This document shows, piece by piece, positions 43,064-50,715 of a stretch of 64,000 nucleotides of DNA. Location of the stretch: assembly GCF_003957295.1 (NCBI RefSeq), contig NZ_RQPJ01000002.1, positions 1,003,020 through 1,067,019 of the forward strand, read 5' to 3'. The position numbers and the translations under genes are program-made. The DNA is from Arenibacter aquaticus (GTDB lineage: Bacteria > Bacteroidota > Bacteroidia > Flavobacteriales > Flavobacteriaceae). Every line of letters starts with the position of its first letter. The stretch's first letter is position 1. Under the pieces are notes generated by a model that was not told the origin of the DNA, did not search any database, and saw nothing but the letters and a program-made list of their open reading frames with translations.

Positions 43064-45406
43064 ATGGCAACAGCTACAAAGAAGAAGAAAAAGAAAAACA
43101 ACAACAATTTTAAATTCATTAAATGGTTTTGGGCCCTGTTTTTCGCAGGGGTATTATCTATTGTTCTAATTTTTTTAGTCGCTTCATGGGAATGGCTGGG
43201 TGAATTGCCCACTTTTGAGACTCTGGAAAATCCACAAACCAATTTGGCCTCACAGGTTATTTCTTCTGATGGTGAATTGTTGGGAAAGTTTTATTTGGAC
43301 GATAACAGGACCGATGTGGCCTATGAAGATTTACCGGAAAACTTGGTAAATGCTTTATTGGCAAGCGAGGATATCCGATTTTATGAACATTCCGGGATCG
43401 ATGCGCGAGGAACTTTAAGGGCTGTGGTTTACTTGGGAAAAAAGGGAGGTGCCAGTACAATTTCTCAACAATTGTCCAGACAGTTATTTGTCGGGGTACG
43501 TTCTAAAAATACTTTTGAAGCCATTGTTCAAAAAATAAAGGAATGGGTTATTGCTACCCGTTTAGAACGTCAATATACAAAGGAGGAAATCATAAAAATG
43601 TATTTGAATATTTATGATTTTGGCAATACGGCTGATGGAATAAAGTCCGCCGCCCGTATCTATTTTGGTAAAGCTCCCATAGATTTAAAAATAGAGGAAT
43701 CCGCTATGTTGGTGGGTATGTTGCAAAATTCATCTTATTTTAATCCCTTGCGCCGCAAGGAAAAGGTGAGACAGAAACGGAACATGGTTTTGGGCCAAAT
43801 GGGAAAGTACGGTTATATTACGGAAAAGGAAAGGGATTCCTTGCAGGCAATGGAAATTGACTTGAATTACCATCCTGAATCACATCGAGACGGTATTGCA
43901 ACCTATTTTAGAATGTATCTACAAAGATTCATGAATCAATGGGCTAAAAAGAATCCGAAACCGGCTTTAAAAGGAGAACGGGACAAGTGGAATATTTATT
44001 TGGACGGACTTCGTATTTACACCACTATAGATTCACGTATGCAAAAAAATGCGGAAGAGGCTGTGGCAGAGCATATGAAACGCCTACAGGCCGAATTCTT
44101 TCACCAAAATACGCCCGATCGTAACAAAACGGCACCTTTTATAGAAGAGGTGCCCGGAGAAATTGATAGGATTATGGAAAGGGCCATAAAATCTTCCCAT
44201 AGATGGCACAACCTAAAGAATCAAGGTAAGAGTGAAAAGGAAATAAGGGCTTCCTTTAAGGAGCCCGTAGAAATGACCGTTTTTGATTGGAACAGTGAGA
44301 CCAAGGAGAAAGATACGGTTATGACGCCATTGGATTCCATAAGGTATTATAAATCCTTCCTTAAGACGGCAATGATGTCCATGGAGCCACAGACCGGCCA
44401 TGTAAAGGCTTGGGTGGGGGGAATAAATTATAACCATTTTCAGTATGACAATGTTATCCAAGGGGCAAGGCAGGTAGGGTCTACGTTTAAACCCTTTGTA
44501 TATGCTGCCGCCATAGACCAATTGCGTTTGTCGCCCTGTGACTTGCTACCGGACAATCAATATTGTATAGAGGCCAATAAGCACGGCAATCCAGATCCTT
44601 GGTGCCCAAAGAATTCCGATGGCAAATATTCCGGGGAAATGCTAACGCTTAAAAATGCTTTGGCCAATTCAGTAAATACCGTCACAGCTCAATTAATAGA
44701 CAAGGTGGGGCCTAGATCCGTGGTATCCATTGCTAGAAATTTGGGCATTACTGGAGATATCCCGGAGGTGCCTTCCATAGCCCTGGGTACGGCAGACCTT
44801 AATGTGTACGAAATGGTAGGGGCCTATGGTGCCTTTGCCAATCAGGGGGTATATGTTAAACCGGTGATGGTAACTAGAATAGAGGACAAAAATGGTACGG
44901 TGCTGTTTGAATATGTACCGGAAACAAAGGACGTGTTAAGCAAGGATGTGGCCTATGCCATGGTCGATTTAATGTCAGGGGTGACCCAAGGTGGTTCCGG
45001 AACTAGGTTAAGAACTACCGGAGCAGAGAAATACAATCCTGCATACAAGGAGATTATAACGGGATATCCCTATGAATTTAAGAACCCTATAGCGGGTAAA
45101 ACGGGGACTACCCAAAACCAAAGTGACGGCTGGTTTATGGGAATGGTACCCAATTTGGTTACCGGCGTTTGGGTAGGAGGTGATGATAAAGCGGTGCATT
45201 TTAGTAGTATAAGATATGGGCAAGGAGCGTCCATGGCACTTCCCATATGGGGATTGTATATGAAGAAGAACTATGCCAATAAGGAATTGGGAGTGTCCGA
45301 TGGTGAATTTGAAAAACCCGAAGAGCTATCAATCAATGTGGATTGTGACAAAGTTGAGGAAGATACAGAGAACGTTATAGACACCGAAGACGATTTGGAT
45401 TTCTAG
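43064..45406 (+). CDS. Class A penicillin-binding protein (PBP1A type)
   Basis: 780 residues from the ATG at 43064; a TTG at 43040 overlaps gldH. A Lys/Asn-rich cytosolic tail and one membrane helix (~22-44) precede the GT51 glycosyltransferase (EDIRFYEHSGIDARG, GGASTISQQLSRQLF) and the transpeptidase domain with GSTFKPFVY (SxxK serine), SVNTVTAQ (SxN) and KTGTTQ (KTG). It polymerises and cross-links peptidoglycan. The C-terminal ~35 residues are acidic. A terminator follows at 45431. Third gene of the ricT-gldH-PBP operon. Confidence 0.95.
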   Translation: MATATKKKKKKNNNNFKFIKWFWALFFAGVLSIVLIFLVASWEWLGELPTFETLENPQTNLASQVISSDGELLGKFYLDDNRTDVAYEDLPENLVNALLASEDIRFYEHSGIDARGTLRAVVYLGKKGGASTISQQLSRQLFVGVRSKNTFEAIVQKIKEWVIATRLERQYTKEEIIKMYLNIYDFGNTADGIKSAARIYFGKAPIDLKIEESAMLVGMLQNSSYFNPLRRKEKVRQKRNMVLGQMGKYGYITEKERDSLQAMEIDLNYHPESHRDGIATYFRMYLQRFMNQWAKKNPKPALKGERDKWNIYLDGLRIYTTIDSRMQKNAEEAVAEHMKRLQAEFFHQNTPDRNKTAPFIEEVPGEIDRIMERAIKSSHRWHNLKNQGKSEKEIRASFKEPVEMTVFDWNSETKEKDTVMTPLDSIRYYKSFLKTAMMSMEPQTGHVKAWVGGINYNHFQYDNVIQGARQVGSTFKPFVYAAAIDQLRLSPCDLLPDNQYCIEANKHGNPDPWCPKNSDGKYSGEMLTLKNALANSVNTVTAQLIDKVGPRSVVSIARNLGITGDIPEVPSIALGTADLNVYEMVGAYGAFANQGVYVKPVMVTRIEDKNGTVLFEYVPETKDVLSKDVAYAMVDLMSGVTQGGSGTRLRTTGAEKYNPAYKEIITGYPYEFKNPIAGKTGTTQNQSDGWFMGMVPNLVTGVWVGGDDKAVHFSSIRYGQGASMALPIWGLYMKKNYANKELGVSDGEFEKPEELSINVDCDKVEEDTENVIDTEDDLDF

Positions 45407-45430
45407 AGCAATTAGAAGAGAAAATACACG

Positions 45431-45469
45431 AAAATGCCCTTGCTTTTAACCAAAAGTTAAGGGCATTTT
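45431..45469 (+). terminator. Terminator after the PBP gene
   Basis: AAAATGCCCTT (45431-45441) pairs with AAGGGCATTTT (45459-45469) over a 17-base loop. Confidence 0.8.
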
Positions 45470-45529
45470 CCGTTAAAAACACGTATTTTAGAGTAAGCAA
45501 GGAAATAAGTTTAATTAAGTTGGTTTTAT

Positions 45530-46231
45530 ATGATACGAAAAAATGTTGCCAATGTTGAAGAGGCCTTGGAAGGAGTACAGGATGGGATGACCTTTATGCT
45601 GGGGGGATTTGGATTGTGCGGTATTCCTGAAAATGCCATTGCAGAACTTGTAAGGCGTGGGGTCAAGGACTTAACCTGTATTTCCAATAATGCCGGTGTG
45701 GACGACTTTGGGCTGGGGCTATTATTGCAGAAACGTCAGATAAAAAAAATGATATCGTCCTACGTAGGGGAGAATGATGAGTTTGAAAGGCAAATGCTAA
45801 GTGGTGAGCTGGATGTTGAGCTTACCCCTCAAGGTACCTTAGCCGAGAAGTGCAGGGCGGCGCAGGCGGGTTTCCCAGCTTTTTATACGCCGGCCGGATA
45901 TGGTACGGAAGTGGCGGAAGGGAAGGAGACCAGGGAGTTTAATGGCAAAATGTATGTGTTGGAAGAGGCATTTAAATCCAATTACTCCTTTGTTAAGGCA
46001 TGGAAGGGGGATGAGGCCGGAAACTTAATTTTTAAGGGGACGGCACGTAATTTTAATCCGGCTATGTGCGGGGCTTCAAAAATTACCGTGGCTGAAGTTG
46101 AAGAATTGGTGCCGGCAGGAGAATTGGATCCCAACCAAATACATGTACCAGGAATTTTTGTACAACGCATTTTTCAAGGTGAAAATTATGAGAAAAGAAT
46201 AGAACAATTAACAGTGCGGAAAGTCAATTGA
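45530..46231 (+). CDS. scoA: 3-oxoacid CoA-transferase subunit A
   Basis: 233 residues. Class I CoA-transferase alpha fold: [13 protein letters not shown] (CoA/glycine-rich loop), [17 protein letters not shown] and the C-terminal [12 protein letters not shown]. With subunit B it moves CoA between succinyl-CoA and acetoacetate (or related acids), serving ketone, leucine or acetoacetate breakdown. Subunit B (46652) is separated by an inserted four-helix-bundle gene; usually the two lie back to back. Confidence 0.93.
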   Translation: MIRKNVANVEEALEGVQDGMTFMLGGFGLCGIPENAIAELVRRGVKDLTCISNNAGVDDFGLGLLLQKRQIKKMISSYVGENDEFERQMLSGELDVELTPQGTLAEKCRAAQAGFPAFYTPAGYGTEVAEGKETREFNGKMYVLEEAFKSNYSFVKAWKGDEAGNLIFKGTARNFNPAMCGASKITVAEVEELVPAGELDPNQIHVPGIFVQRIFQGENYEKRIEQLTVRKVN

Positions 46232-46260
46232 TTTGAAAGTTATATGATTTGAAAATTTGA
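46231..46260. repeat. Left flank repeats of the four-helix-bundle insertion in scoAB
   Basis: ATTTGA occurs at 46231, 46247 and 46255, with 16 bases between the first two. It overlaps the scoA stop codon. The right flank (46622, 46638) has the inverted motif TCAAAT with the same 16-base step. Confidence 0.55.
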
Positions 46261-46264
46261 TAAT

Positions 46265-46630
46265 ATGAGGAATGATAGGGAGAATTTAATTGTTAATAAA
46301 ACTTTCGGTTTCTCCTTGCAAATTATTGAATATTGTGAGGAATTGAGAGCTTTAAATAAGTATGAAATGGCATCTCAATTGTTTAAAAGTGGAACCTCTA
46401 TTGGAGCAAATTCATGGGAGGCTCAAAACGGAGAAAGTTCTGCTGATTTTATACATAAATTTAAGGTCGCAGCTAAAGAGGCTGATGAAACCTTATATTG
46501 GATCGAACTTTGCCAAGCCTCAAGACATTATCCAAATCCGCATGAATCACTTTTTTCAGAATTAGAATCTATCATTCGAATTATCTCAAAAATTATAGGT
46601 ACAAGTAAACGTGCCAAATCATCAAATTAA
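46265..46630 (+). CDS. Four-helix-bundle protein (S23/IVP family) inserted between scoA and scoB
   Basis: 121 residues, nearly all helix. Features of the four-helix-bundle family: FGFSLQIIEYCEEL (helix 1), ASQLFKSGTSIGANSWEA (helix 2), DFIHKFKVAAKEADETLYWIELC (helix 3), and a last helix ending in a Lys/Ser tail. This family includes the protein in intervening sequences of 23S rRNA genes and the Avd protein of diversity-generating retroelements. Function here is unknown. A hand count over 240 bases gives about 33% G+C, against about 47% in 120 bases of scoA, and imperfect inverted repeats flank the gene, so I regard it as an acquired insert. Confidence 0.88.
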   Translation: MRNDRENLIVNKTFGFSLQIIEYCEELRALNKYEMASQLFKSGTSIGANSWEAQNGESSADFIHKFKVAAKEADETLYWIELCQASRHYPNPHESLFSELESIIRIISKIIGTSKRAKSSN

Positions 46631-46651
46631 CTAATCATCAAATCAACAATT
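46616..46651. repeat. Right flank repeats of the four-helix-bundle insertion in scoAB
   Basis: Period-8 degenerate repeats: AAATCATC, AAATTAAC, TAATCATC, AAATCAAC, then AATT before the scoB ATG. Its reverse complement resembles the left flank. It overlaps the last codons of the four-helix gene and the scoB leader. Confidence 0.55.
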
Positions 46652-47305
46652 ATGTTGGATAAAAACGGTATAGCAAAACGCATTGCAAAGGAAGTGAAGG
46701 ACGGTTATTATGTTAACCTAGGGATAGGAATACCTACTTTGGTGGCCAATTTTGTAAGGGACGACATAAGTGTGGAATTTCAAAGTGAGAACGGAGTATT
46801 GGGTATGGGGCCCTTTCCCTTTGAAGGGGAGGAGGATGCCGATATTATCAATGCAGGCAAGCAAACCATCACAACCCTGGCTGGAGCCTCGTTTTTCGAC
46901 TCTGTAACGAGTTTTGGCATGATTAGGGGGCAACATGTAGACCTAACAATTTTAGGGGCAATGGAGGTCGCTGAGAACGGTGATATTGCCAACTGGAAAA
47001 TTCCGGGGAAAATGGTGAAGGGAATGGGAGGGGCCATGGATCTGGTGGCTTCTGCCGAGAATATTATAGTAGCTATGATGCATACCAACAGAGCGGGTAA
47101 ATCCAAGCTGTTAAAGAAGTGTACCCTACCACTGACCGGAGTGGGATGTGTTAAAAAGATTGTAACCAATTTAGCTGTTCTTGAGGTGGTCCCTGAAGGT
47201 TTTTTGTTGTTGGAAAGGGCAGCAGGGGTTAGTGTGGATGAGATTGTTAAGGCCACAGAGGGTAATTTATTAGTAGAAGGTGATATCCCAGAAATGGATA
47301 TTTAA
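46652..47305 (+). CDS. scoB: 3-oxoacid CoA-transferase subunit B
   Basis: 217 residues. The catalytic glutamate lies in FQSENGVLGMGPFP. GIGIPTLVANFV and the DLTILGAMEV motif are typical of the beta subunit. It pairs with ScoA to form the active alpha2beta2 transferase. The start is 21 bp after the four-helix-bundle gene. Confidence 0.94.
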   Translation: MLDKNGIAKRIAKEVKDGYYVNLGIGIPTLVANFVRDDISVEFQSENGVLGMGPFPFEGEEDADIINAGKQTITTLAGASFFDSVTSFGMIRGQHVDLTILGAMEVAENGDIANWKIPGKMVKGMGGAMDLVASAENIIVAMMHTNRAGKSKLLKKCTLPLTGVGCVKKIVTNLAVLEVVPEGFLLLERAAGVSVDEIVKATEGNLLVEGDIPEMDI

Positions 47306-47551
47306 CTGGGATGCTTAATTATGACGCCCTTAAACTATTGATTTTTTATTTTGGGACGCATTTAAATAAATTGTCTCCATTTAACATTTTTGCACTTGTT
47401 TGCATATCCATGAAATACTTATTTTTACGCTGAAGAGACATTTAAGGCAGATTGCACAACATATATGTTATTTCTGCGTTACTTTAAAATAAATTGAGTA
47501 TATAACCCATTGTTAGACCCCAAATTTAACAGTAATTAAACCTAATTTACT

Positions 47552-47659
47552 ATGGAAGCCCAGATGAACCACGCGCCAGCGCAAGAAGAAATTCAAGTTT
47601 ATCGAAATGACTTTTTTAGAGGCATTTTACGATTGACAAAAAAATTATTTATGCTGTAA
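47552..47659 (+). CDS. Possible small protein, 35 residues
   Basis: ATG to TAA frame with a strongly polar N-terminal half and a C-terminal half that reads FFRGILRLTKKLFML, an amphipathic and positively charged helix. A strong terminator (47682) follows at 22 bp, which fits an expressed transcript; nothing else lies between it and scoB. No family is recognised. A chance frame or the tail of a small RNA cannot be excluded. Confidence 0.35.
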   Translation: MEAQMNHAPAQEEIQVYRNDFFRGILRLTKKLFML

Positions 47660-47681
47660 GTTCTACTGCAAAAATTTTAAA

Positions 47682-47718
47682 GGGAGCAAGGCTATAGTAT
47701 CTTGCTCCCTTTTTTTTA
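47682..47718 (+). terminator. Terminator before the aminotransferase gene
   Basis: GGGAGCAAG (47682-47690) pairs with CTTGCTCCC (47701-47709), then nine T. It overlaps the last bases of the converging aminotransferase gene and could serve both strands. Confidence 0.88.
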
Positions 47719-48873
47719 TAGGCTACATAGAATGTCCGATGCGCTCTTCAGGGTGTCGTTGGTCTTTGCGAAACAGAATCGTAAAAGATGGTTATCCAGT
47801 CCGTTGGTATTAAAGCTGGAAATTGGAATACAGGCTATTCGTTTCTCCCTAACTAAGCGCTCAGCATATGCTTCATCCTGTTCTTGGGTAATTTCACTGT
47901 AATCCAAGAGTTGAAAGTAGGTGCCCATACAAGGTCTTATTTTTAATCTGGAATGTGATAGTCCGGATTGGAACAGGTCCCTTTTTTCTTGATAAAATTG
48001 GTTTAGGCCCAGATAATGTTGTGGCTCTTTTAAATAGTTGGCCAGGGCTCTTTGTACGGCATGGTCCGCACTAAATACGTTGTACTGATGAACTTTTCTA
48101 AATTCATGCATCAGTTCAGCAGGTCCGGCGCAATAGCCCATTTTCCATCCAGTGATATGAAAGGTTTTACCAAAGGACCCACATACAAAGGTTCGTGAAG
48201 CCAAGTCGGGGTATTTGGAAGCACTGTGATGGGCATTGCCATCAAAGATGATGTGCTCGTATACTTCGTCACTAATTACAATTATATTGGTCTTGGTCAG
48301 GGACTGTTGTAATTGAAGCATGTCCTGATCCGAAAAGATGGTGCCACTAGGATTATGCGGGCTGTTAATAATGACCATTTTAGTCCTGTTGGTAAGACGA
48401 CTCCTAAAGTCGGCCCAATCTACCTTAAAATCTTTGTTGTTCATTTGGATTAGGATAGGGATCCCTCCATTTACCTCAATAGCGGGCTCATAGCAGTCGT
48501 ACGCCGGTTTAAATACAATTACCTCATCACCATGGCCAATGAAGGCTGTAATGATGGTAAAAATGGCCTGTGTAGCACCTATGGTTATGGTTATTTCTGA
48601 ATCGGGCTGGTATTGTTGACCGTAGAGGGTGTCAATTTTTTGGGCAATTACTTCCCTGAGTTCCAATACACCTGCCATGGGTGCATATTGGTTATAGCCT
48701 GCATTCATGGCTTTGGTAACTAGCTTGATGAGTTTGGGGTCAGGATCAAAATTAGGGAATCCTTGCGAGAGGTTTAAGGCATTGTATTGATGTGCCAATT
48801 GTCCCATACGGGTAAAAATAGTGGTTTTTACTTCTGGTAATTTGGAGGGTATTTGGTCTTTGTAATGTGGCAT
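47716..48873 (-). CDS. Methionine aminotransferase (YbdL-like), PLP-dependent
   Basis: 385 residues, fold type I. PLP-binding lysine lies in [27 protein letters not shown] and VISDEVYEH (aspartate for the PLP nitrogen) are present; the N-terminal LSQGFPNFDPDP is typical. It fits the methionine/kynurenine aminotransferase group and lies 19 bp downstream of the vsr-like gene. It transaminates methionine or aromatic amino acids with a 2-oxo acid. Substrate is assigned by resemblance only. Confidence 0.88.
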   Translation of the reverse strand: MPHYKDQIPSKLPEVKTTIFTRMGQLAHQYNALNLSQGFPNFDPDPKLIKLVTKAMNAGYNQYAPMAGVLELREVIAQKIDTLYGQQYQPDSEITITIGATQAIFTIITAFIGHGDEVIVFKPAYDCYEPAIEVNGGIPILIQMNNKDFKVDWADFRSRLTNRTKMVIINSPHNPSGTIFSDQDMLQLQQSLTKTNIIVISDEVYEHIIFDGNAHHSASKYPDLASRTFVCGSFGKTFHITGWKMGYCAGPAELMHEFRKVHQYNVFSADHAVQRALANYLKEPQHYLGLNQFYQEKRDLFQSGLSHSRLKIRPCMGTYFQLLDYSEITQEQDEAYAERLVREKRIACIPISSFNTNGLDNHLLRFCFAKTNDTLKSASDILCSL

Positions 48874-48892
48874 GCCTGTGGCTTAATTTTAT

Positions 48893-49366
48893 TTATGGGT
48901 TGATGGATTTTAAATGGTCAATTACTTTTTTCAAGCATTCGTTCAGTTCCTTTTTGATGGATCTTTCCCAAAAGCGGAATACGGTATAGCCTTGGTTTTT
49001 TAAGGCCTGATTAACCTCTTGGTCTCGCTGTATATTGCGTTCTATCTTGGGAATCCAAAATTCCCGATTGGTCTTTATTTTTTGCTTTCTTTCTTCCCAA
49101 TTATAACCGTGCCAATATTCACCGTCAATAAAAATTACCGTTTTGTATTTTTTGAGTACGATGTCCGGTTTACCAATTAATTTTTTGTAGTCTATTCTAT
49201 ATCTATATCCAGCTTTGTAGAGGGCTTTTCTAAAGGCCAATTCCGGTTTAGTGTTTTTTCCGCGGATCTTGCCCATAATCTTGGAGCGTTCCGGCGTGGT
49301 ATAAAAACCTGATGCTTCATTGAAGCGGGGAACTTTAATTCTTTCTTTTGGATATTCTTTGGACAT
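48893..49366 (-). CDS. vsr: Vsr-like endonuclease (very short patch repair family)
   Basis: 157 residues. ERSKIMGKIRGKNTKPELAFRKALYKAGYRYRI and GKPDIVLKKYKTVIFIDGEYWHGY match Vsr; the acidic residue in KPDIV and the His in YWHG are catalytic-site positions, and FWIPKIERNIQRD follows. E. coli Vsr has a zinc site made of Cys and His residues; here the Cys of GCFWHH is Glu, and only one Cys exists in the chain, near its end. Vsr nicks at T:G mismatches made by deamination of 5-methylcytosine. No Dcm methylase is in the window. It is probably cotranscribed with the aminotransferase. Confidence 0.85.
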   Translation of the reverse strand: MSKEYPKERIKVPRFNEASGFYTTPERSKIMGKIRGKNTKPELAFRKALYKAGYRYRIDYKKLIGKPDIVLKKYKTVIFIDGEYWHGYNWEERKQKIKTNREFWIPKIERNIQRDQEVNQALKNQGYTVFRFWERSIKKELNECLKKVIDHLKSINP

Positions 49367-49464
49367 AGTTAAAGTTAAGGAAAATATAGGCCATAGTGGT
49401 AATTGTAAAAAGTTGGGGTAGGAGAGCGGAACTTAACTAACGGACTTGGGTTTTAATGGAACAA

Positions 49465-49500
49465 AAAATCCCAAACACCGGAGATGGCATTTGGGATTTT
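49465..49500 (-). terminator. Terminator of the sdh operon
   Basis: AAAATCCCAAA (49465-49475) pairs with TTTGGGATTTT (49490-49500), an 11-bp stem. On the minus strand, T-rich sequence follows. It lies 22 bp beyond the sdhB stop. Confidence 0.85.
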
Positions 49501-49521
49501 TATTAGGTATATTGAAAGGGG

Positions 49522-50268
49522 TTATCCCTTGATTTTGGCACTGAAGAATTCGCGGTTCATACGGGCAATGTTTTCCAGGGAAATACCCTTTGGGCATTCC
49601 ACTTCACAGGCCCCTGTATTGGTACAATTTCCAAAACCTTCAAGGTCCATTTGGGCCACCATATTCTGAACCCTGTCCGTAGCTTCTACCCTACCTTGTG
49701 GCAATAAAGCATACTGGGATACTTTGGCTCCTACAAACAGCATGGCCGAAGAGTTTTTACAACTTGCTACACAAGCACCACAACCAATACAGGTGGCGGC
49801 ATCCATGGCTTCATCGGCTGCGTGTTTGTCTATCAGAATGGCATTGGCATCCTGGGTGTTCCCGGAAGTGTTTACGGAGATAAATCCACCTGCGTGCTGT
49901 ATGCGATCAAAAGAACTTCTGTCTACCACTAAATCCTTGATAACAGGAAAAGCTTTGGCCCTAAAAGGTTCTATGGTAATGGTATCGCCATCCTTGAACA
50001 TACGCATGTGTAATTGGCAGGTAGTAACCCCTCTGTCCGGTCCATGTGCTTCACCATTGATGTACATAGAACACATGCCGCAAATTCCTTCGCGACAGTC
50101 ATGGTCAAAGGCAACAGGCTCTTCCCCTTGGTTTATAAGCTGCTCGTTCAAAACATCCATCATTTCAAGAAAAGACATATGTTCCGAGATCTCGGTCACC
50201 TTATAGTCTACCATTTTACCTTTGTCCTGAGGTCCCTTCTGTCTCCAAATTTTTAGTGTAAGATTCAT
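49522..50268 (-). CDS. sdhB: Succinate dehydrogenase iron-sulfur subunit
   Basis: 248 residues. 2Fe-2S ligands are in [20 protein letters not shown] and GVTTCQLH; the 4Fe-4S motif is [13 protein letters not shown]; the last cluster motif is [15 protein letters not shown]. It passes electrons from SdhA flavin to menaquinone at SdhC. It is separated from sdhA by a four-helix-bundle gene, although sdhA-sdhB normally adjoin. Confidence 0.96.
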   Translation of the reverse strand: MNLTLKIWRQKGPQDKGKMVDYKVTEISEHMSFLEMMDVLNEQLINQGEEPVAFDHDCREGICGMCSMYINGEAHGPDRGVTTCQLHMRMFKDGDTITIEPFRAKAFPVIKDLVVDRSSFDRIQHAGGFISVNTSGNTQDANAILIDKHAADEAMDAATCIGCGACVASCKNSSAMLFVGAKVSQYALLPQGRVEATDRVQNMVAQMDLEGFGNCTNTGACEVECPKGISLENIARMNREFFSAKIKG

Positions 50269-50293
50269 TCTTATAGTTTATTAGCCAAAAAGC

Positions 50294-50302
50294 CAATAGG
50301 CA
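50294..50302. repeat. Right arm of inverted repeat flanking the four-helix insertion in sdh
   Basis: CAATAGGCA, matched by the inverted TGCCTATTG at 50706-50714. The neighbouring bases (AGCCAAAAAGCC) continue the resemblance to the left flank. It lies between the four-helix stop and the sdhB start. Confidence 0.5.
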
Positions 50303-50306
50303 TTAG

Positions 50307-50669
50307 TTATTTGTCTATCGATTTAATGAAGGCATTTAACATTTTACTTTCTTCGGTTATTAAAGCTTGTATTCTATTATAACTATCGGTTGAAATAAAG
50401 TTTAATTCTTTTGATATTATTATTTGAGTTTCCAATTCCAATAATGAGCCTCTGGAAACTCTTAATAGTTGAACATAATTTTTGGTATAATTGCGTCCCC
50501 ATCCCTCAGCAATATTTGACGGAATTGAAATAGATGAACGTTTAATCTGACTTTTCAACCCAAACAATTCGTCGTTTGGAAGCTCTTGGCATATAGAATA
50601 TACTTCTTTGACCAGTTCTATGCCTTTTTGCCAAATCAGTAAATCTTTATACGTTTTAACTTCATTCAT
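50307..50669 (-). CDS. Four-helix-bundle protein (S23/IVP family) inserted between sdhA and sdhB
   Basis: 120 residues, all helical: KTYKDLLIWQKGIELVKEVY (helix 1), LKSQIKRSSISIPSNIAEGWGR (helix 2), NYVQLLRVSRGSLLELETQI (helix 3), and a last helix of ILTEE/AFIKSIDK type. This is the classical four-helix-bundle/S23 form with the IPSNIAEG motif. It is not a close copy of the protein at 46265. Its G+C is about 29% in 180 bases counted by hand, against about 52% in 120 bases of sdhA. An inverted repeat (CAATAGGCA/TGCCTATTG) frames it. It is transcribed with the sdh operon. Confidence 0.9.
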   Translation of the reverse strand: MNEVKTYKDLLIWQKGIELVKEVYSICQELPNDELFGLKSQIKRSSISIPSNIAEGWGRNYTKNYVQLLRVSRGSLLELETQIIISKELNFISTDSYNRIQALITEESKMLNAFIKSIDK

Positions 50670-50679
50670 TATGGCAATT

Positions 50680-50714
50680 TCCCTTTGCTTCTGGCTTTTG
50701 CCTTCTGCCTATTG
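50680..50714. repeat. Left flank of the four-helix insertion in sdh: period-7 repeats and inverted arm
   Basis: Read on the minus strand: AGGCAGA, AGGCAAA, AGCCAGA, AGCAAAG, a 7-nt degenerate tandem, beginning with the arm CAATAGGCA (50714-50706). The opposite flank (50294-50302) carries the inverse arm. Confidence 0.5.
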
Positions 50715-50715
50715 A

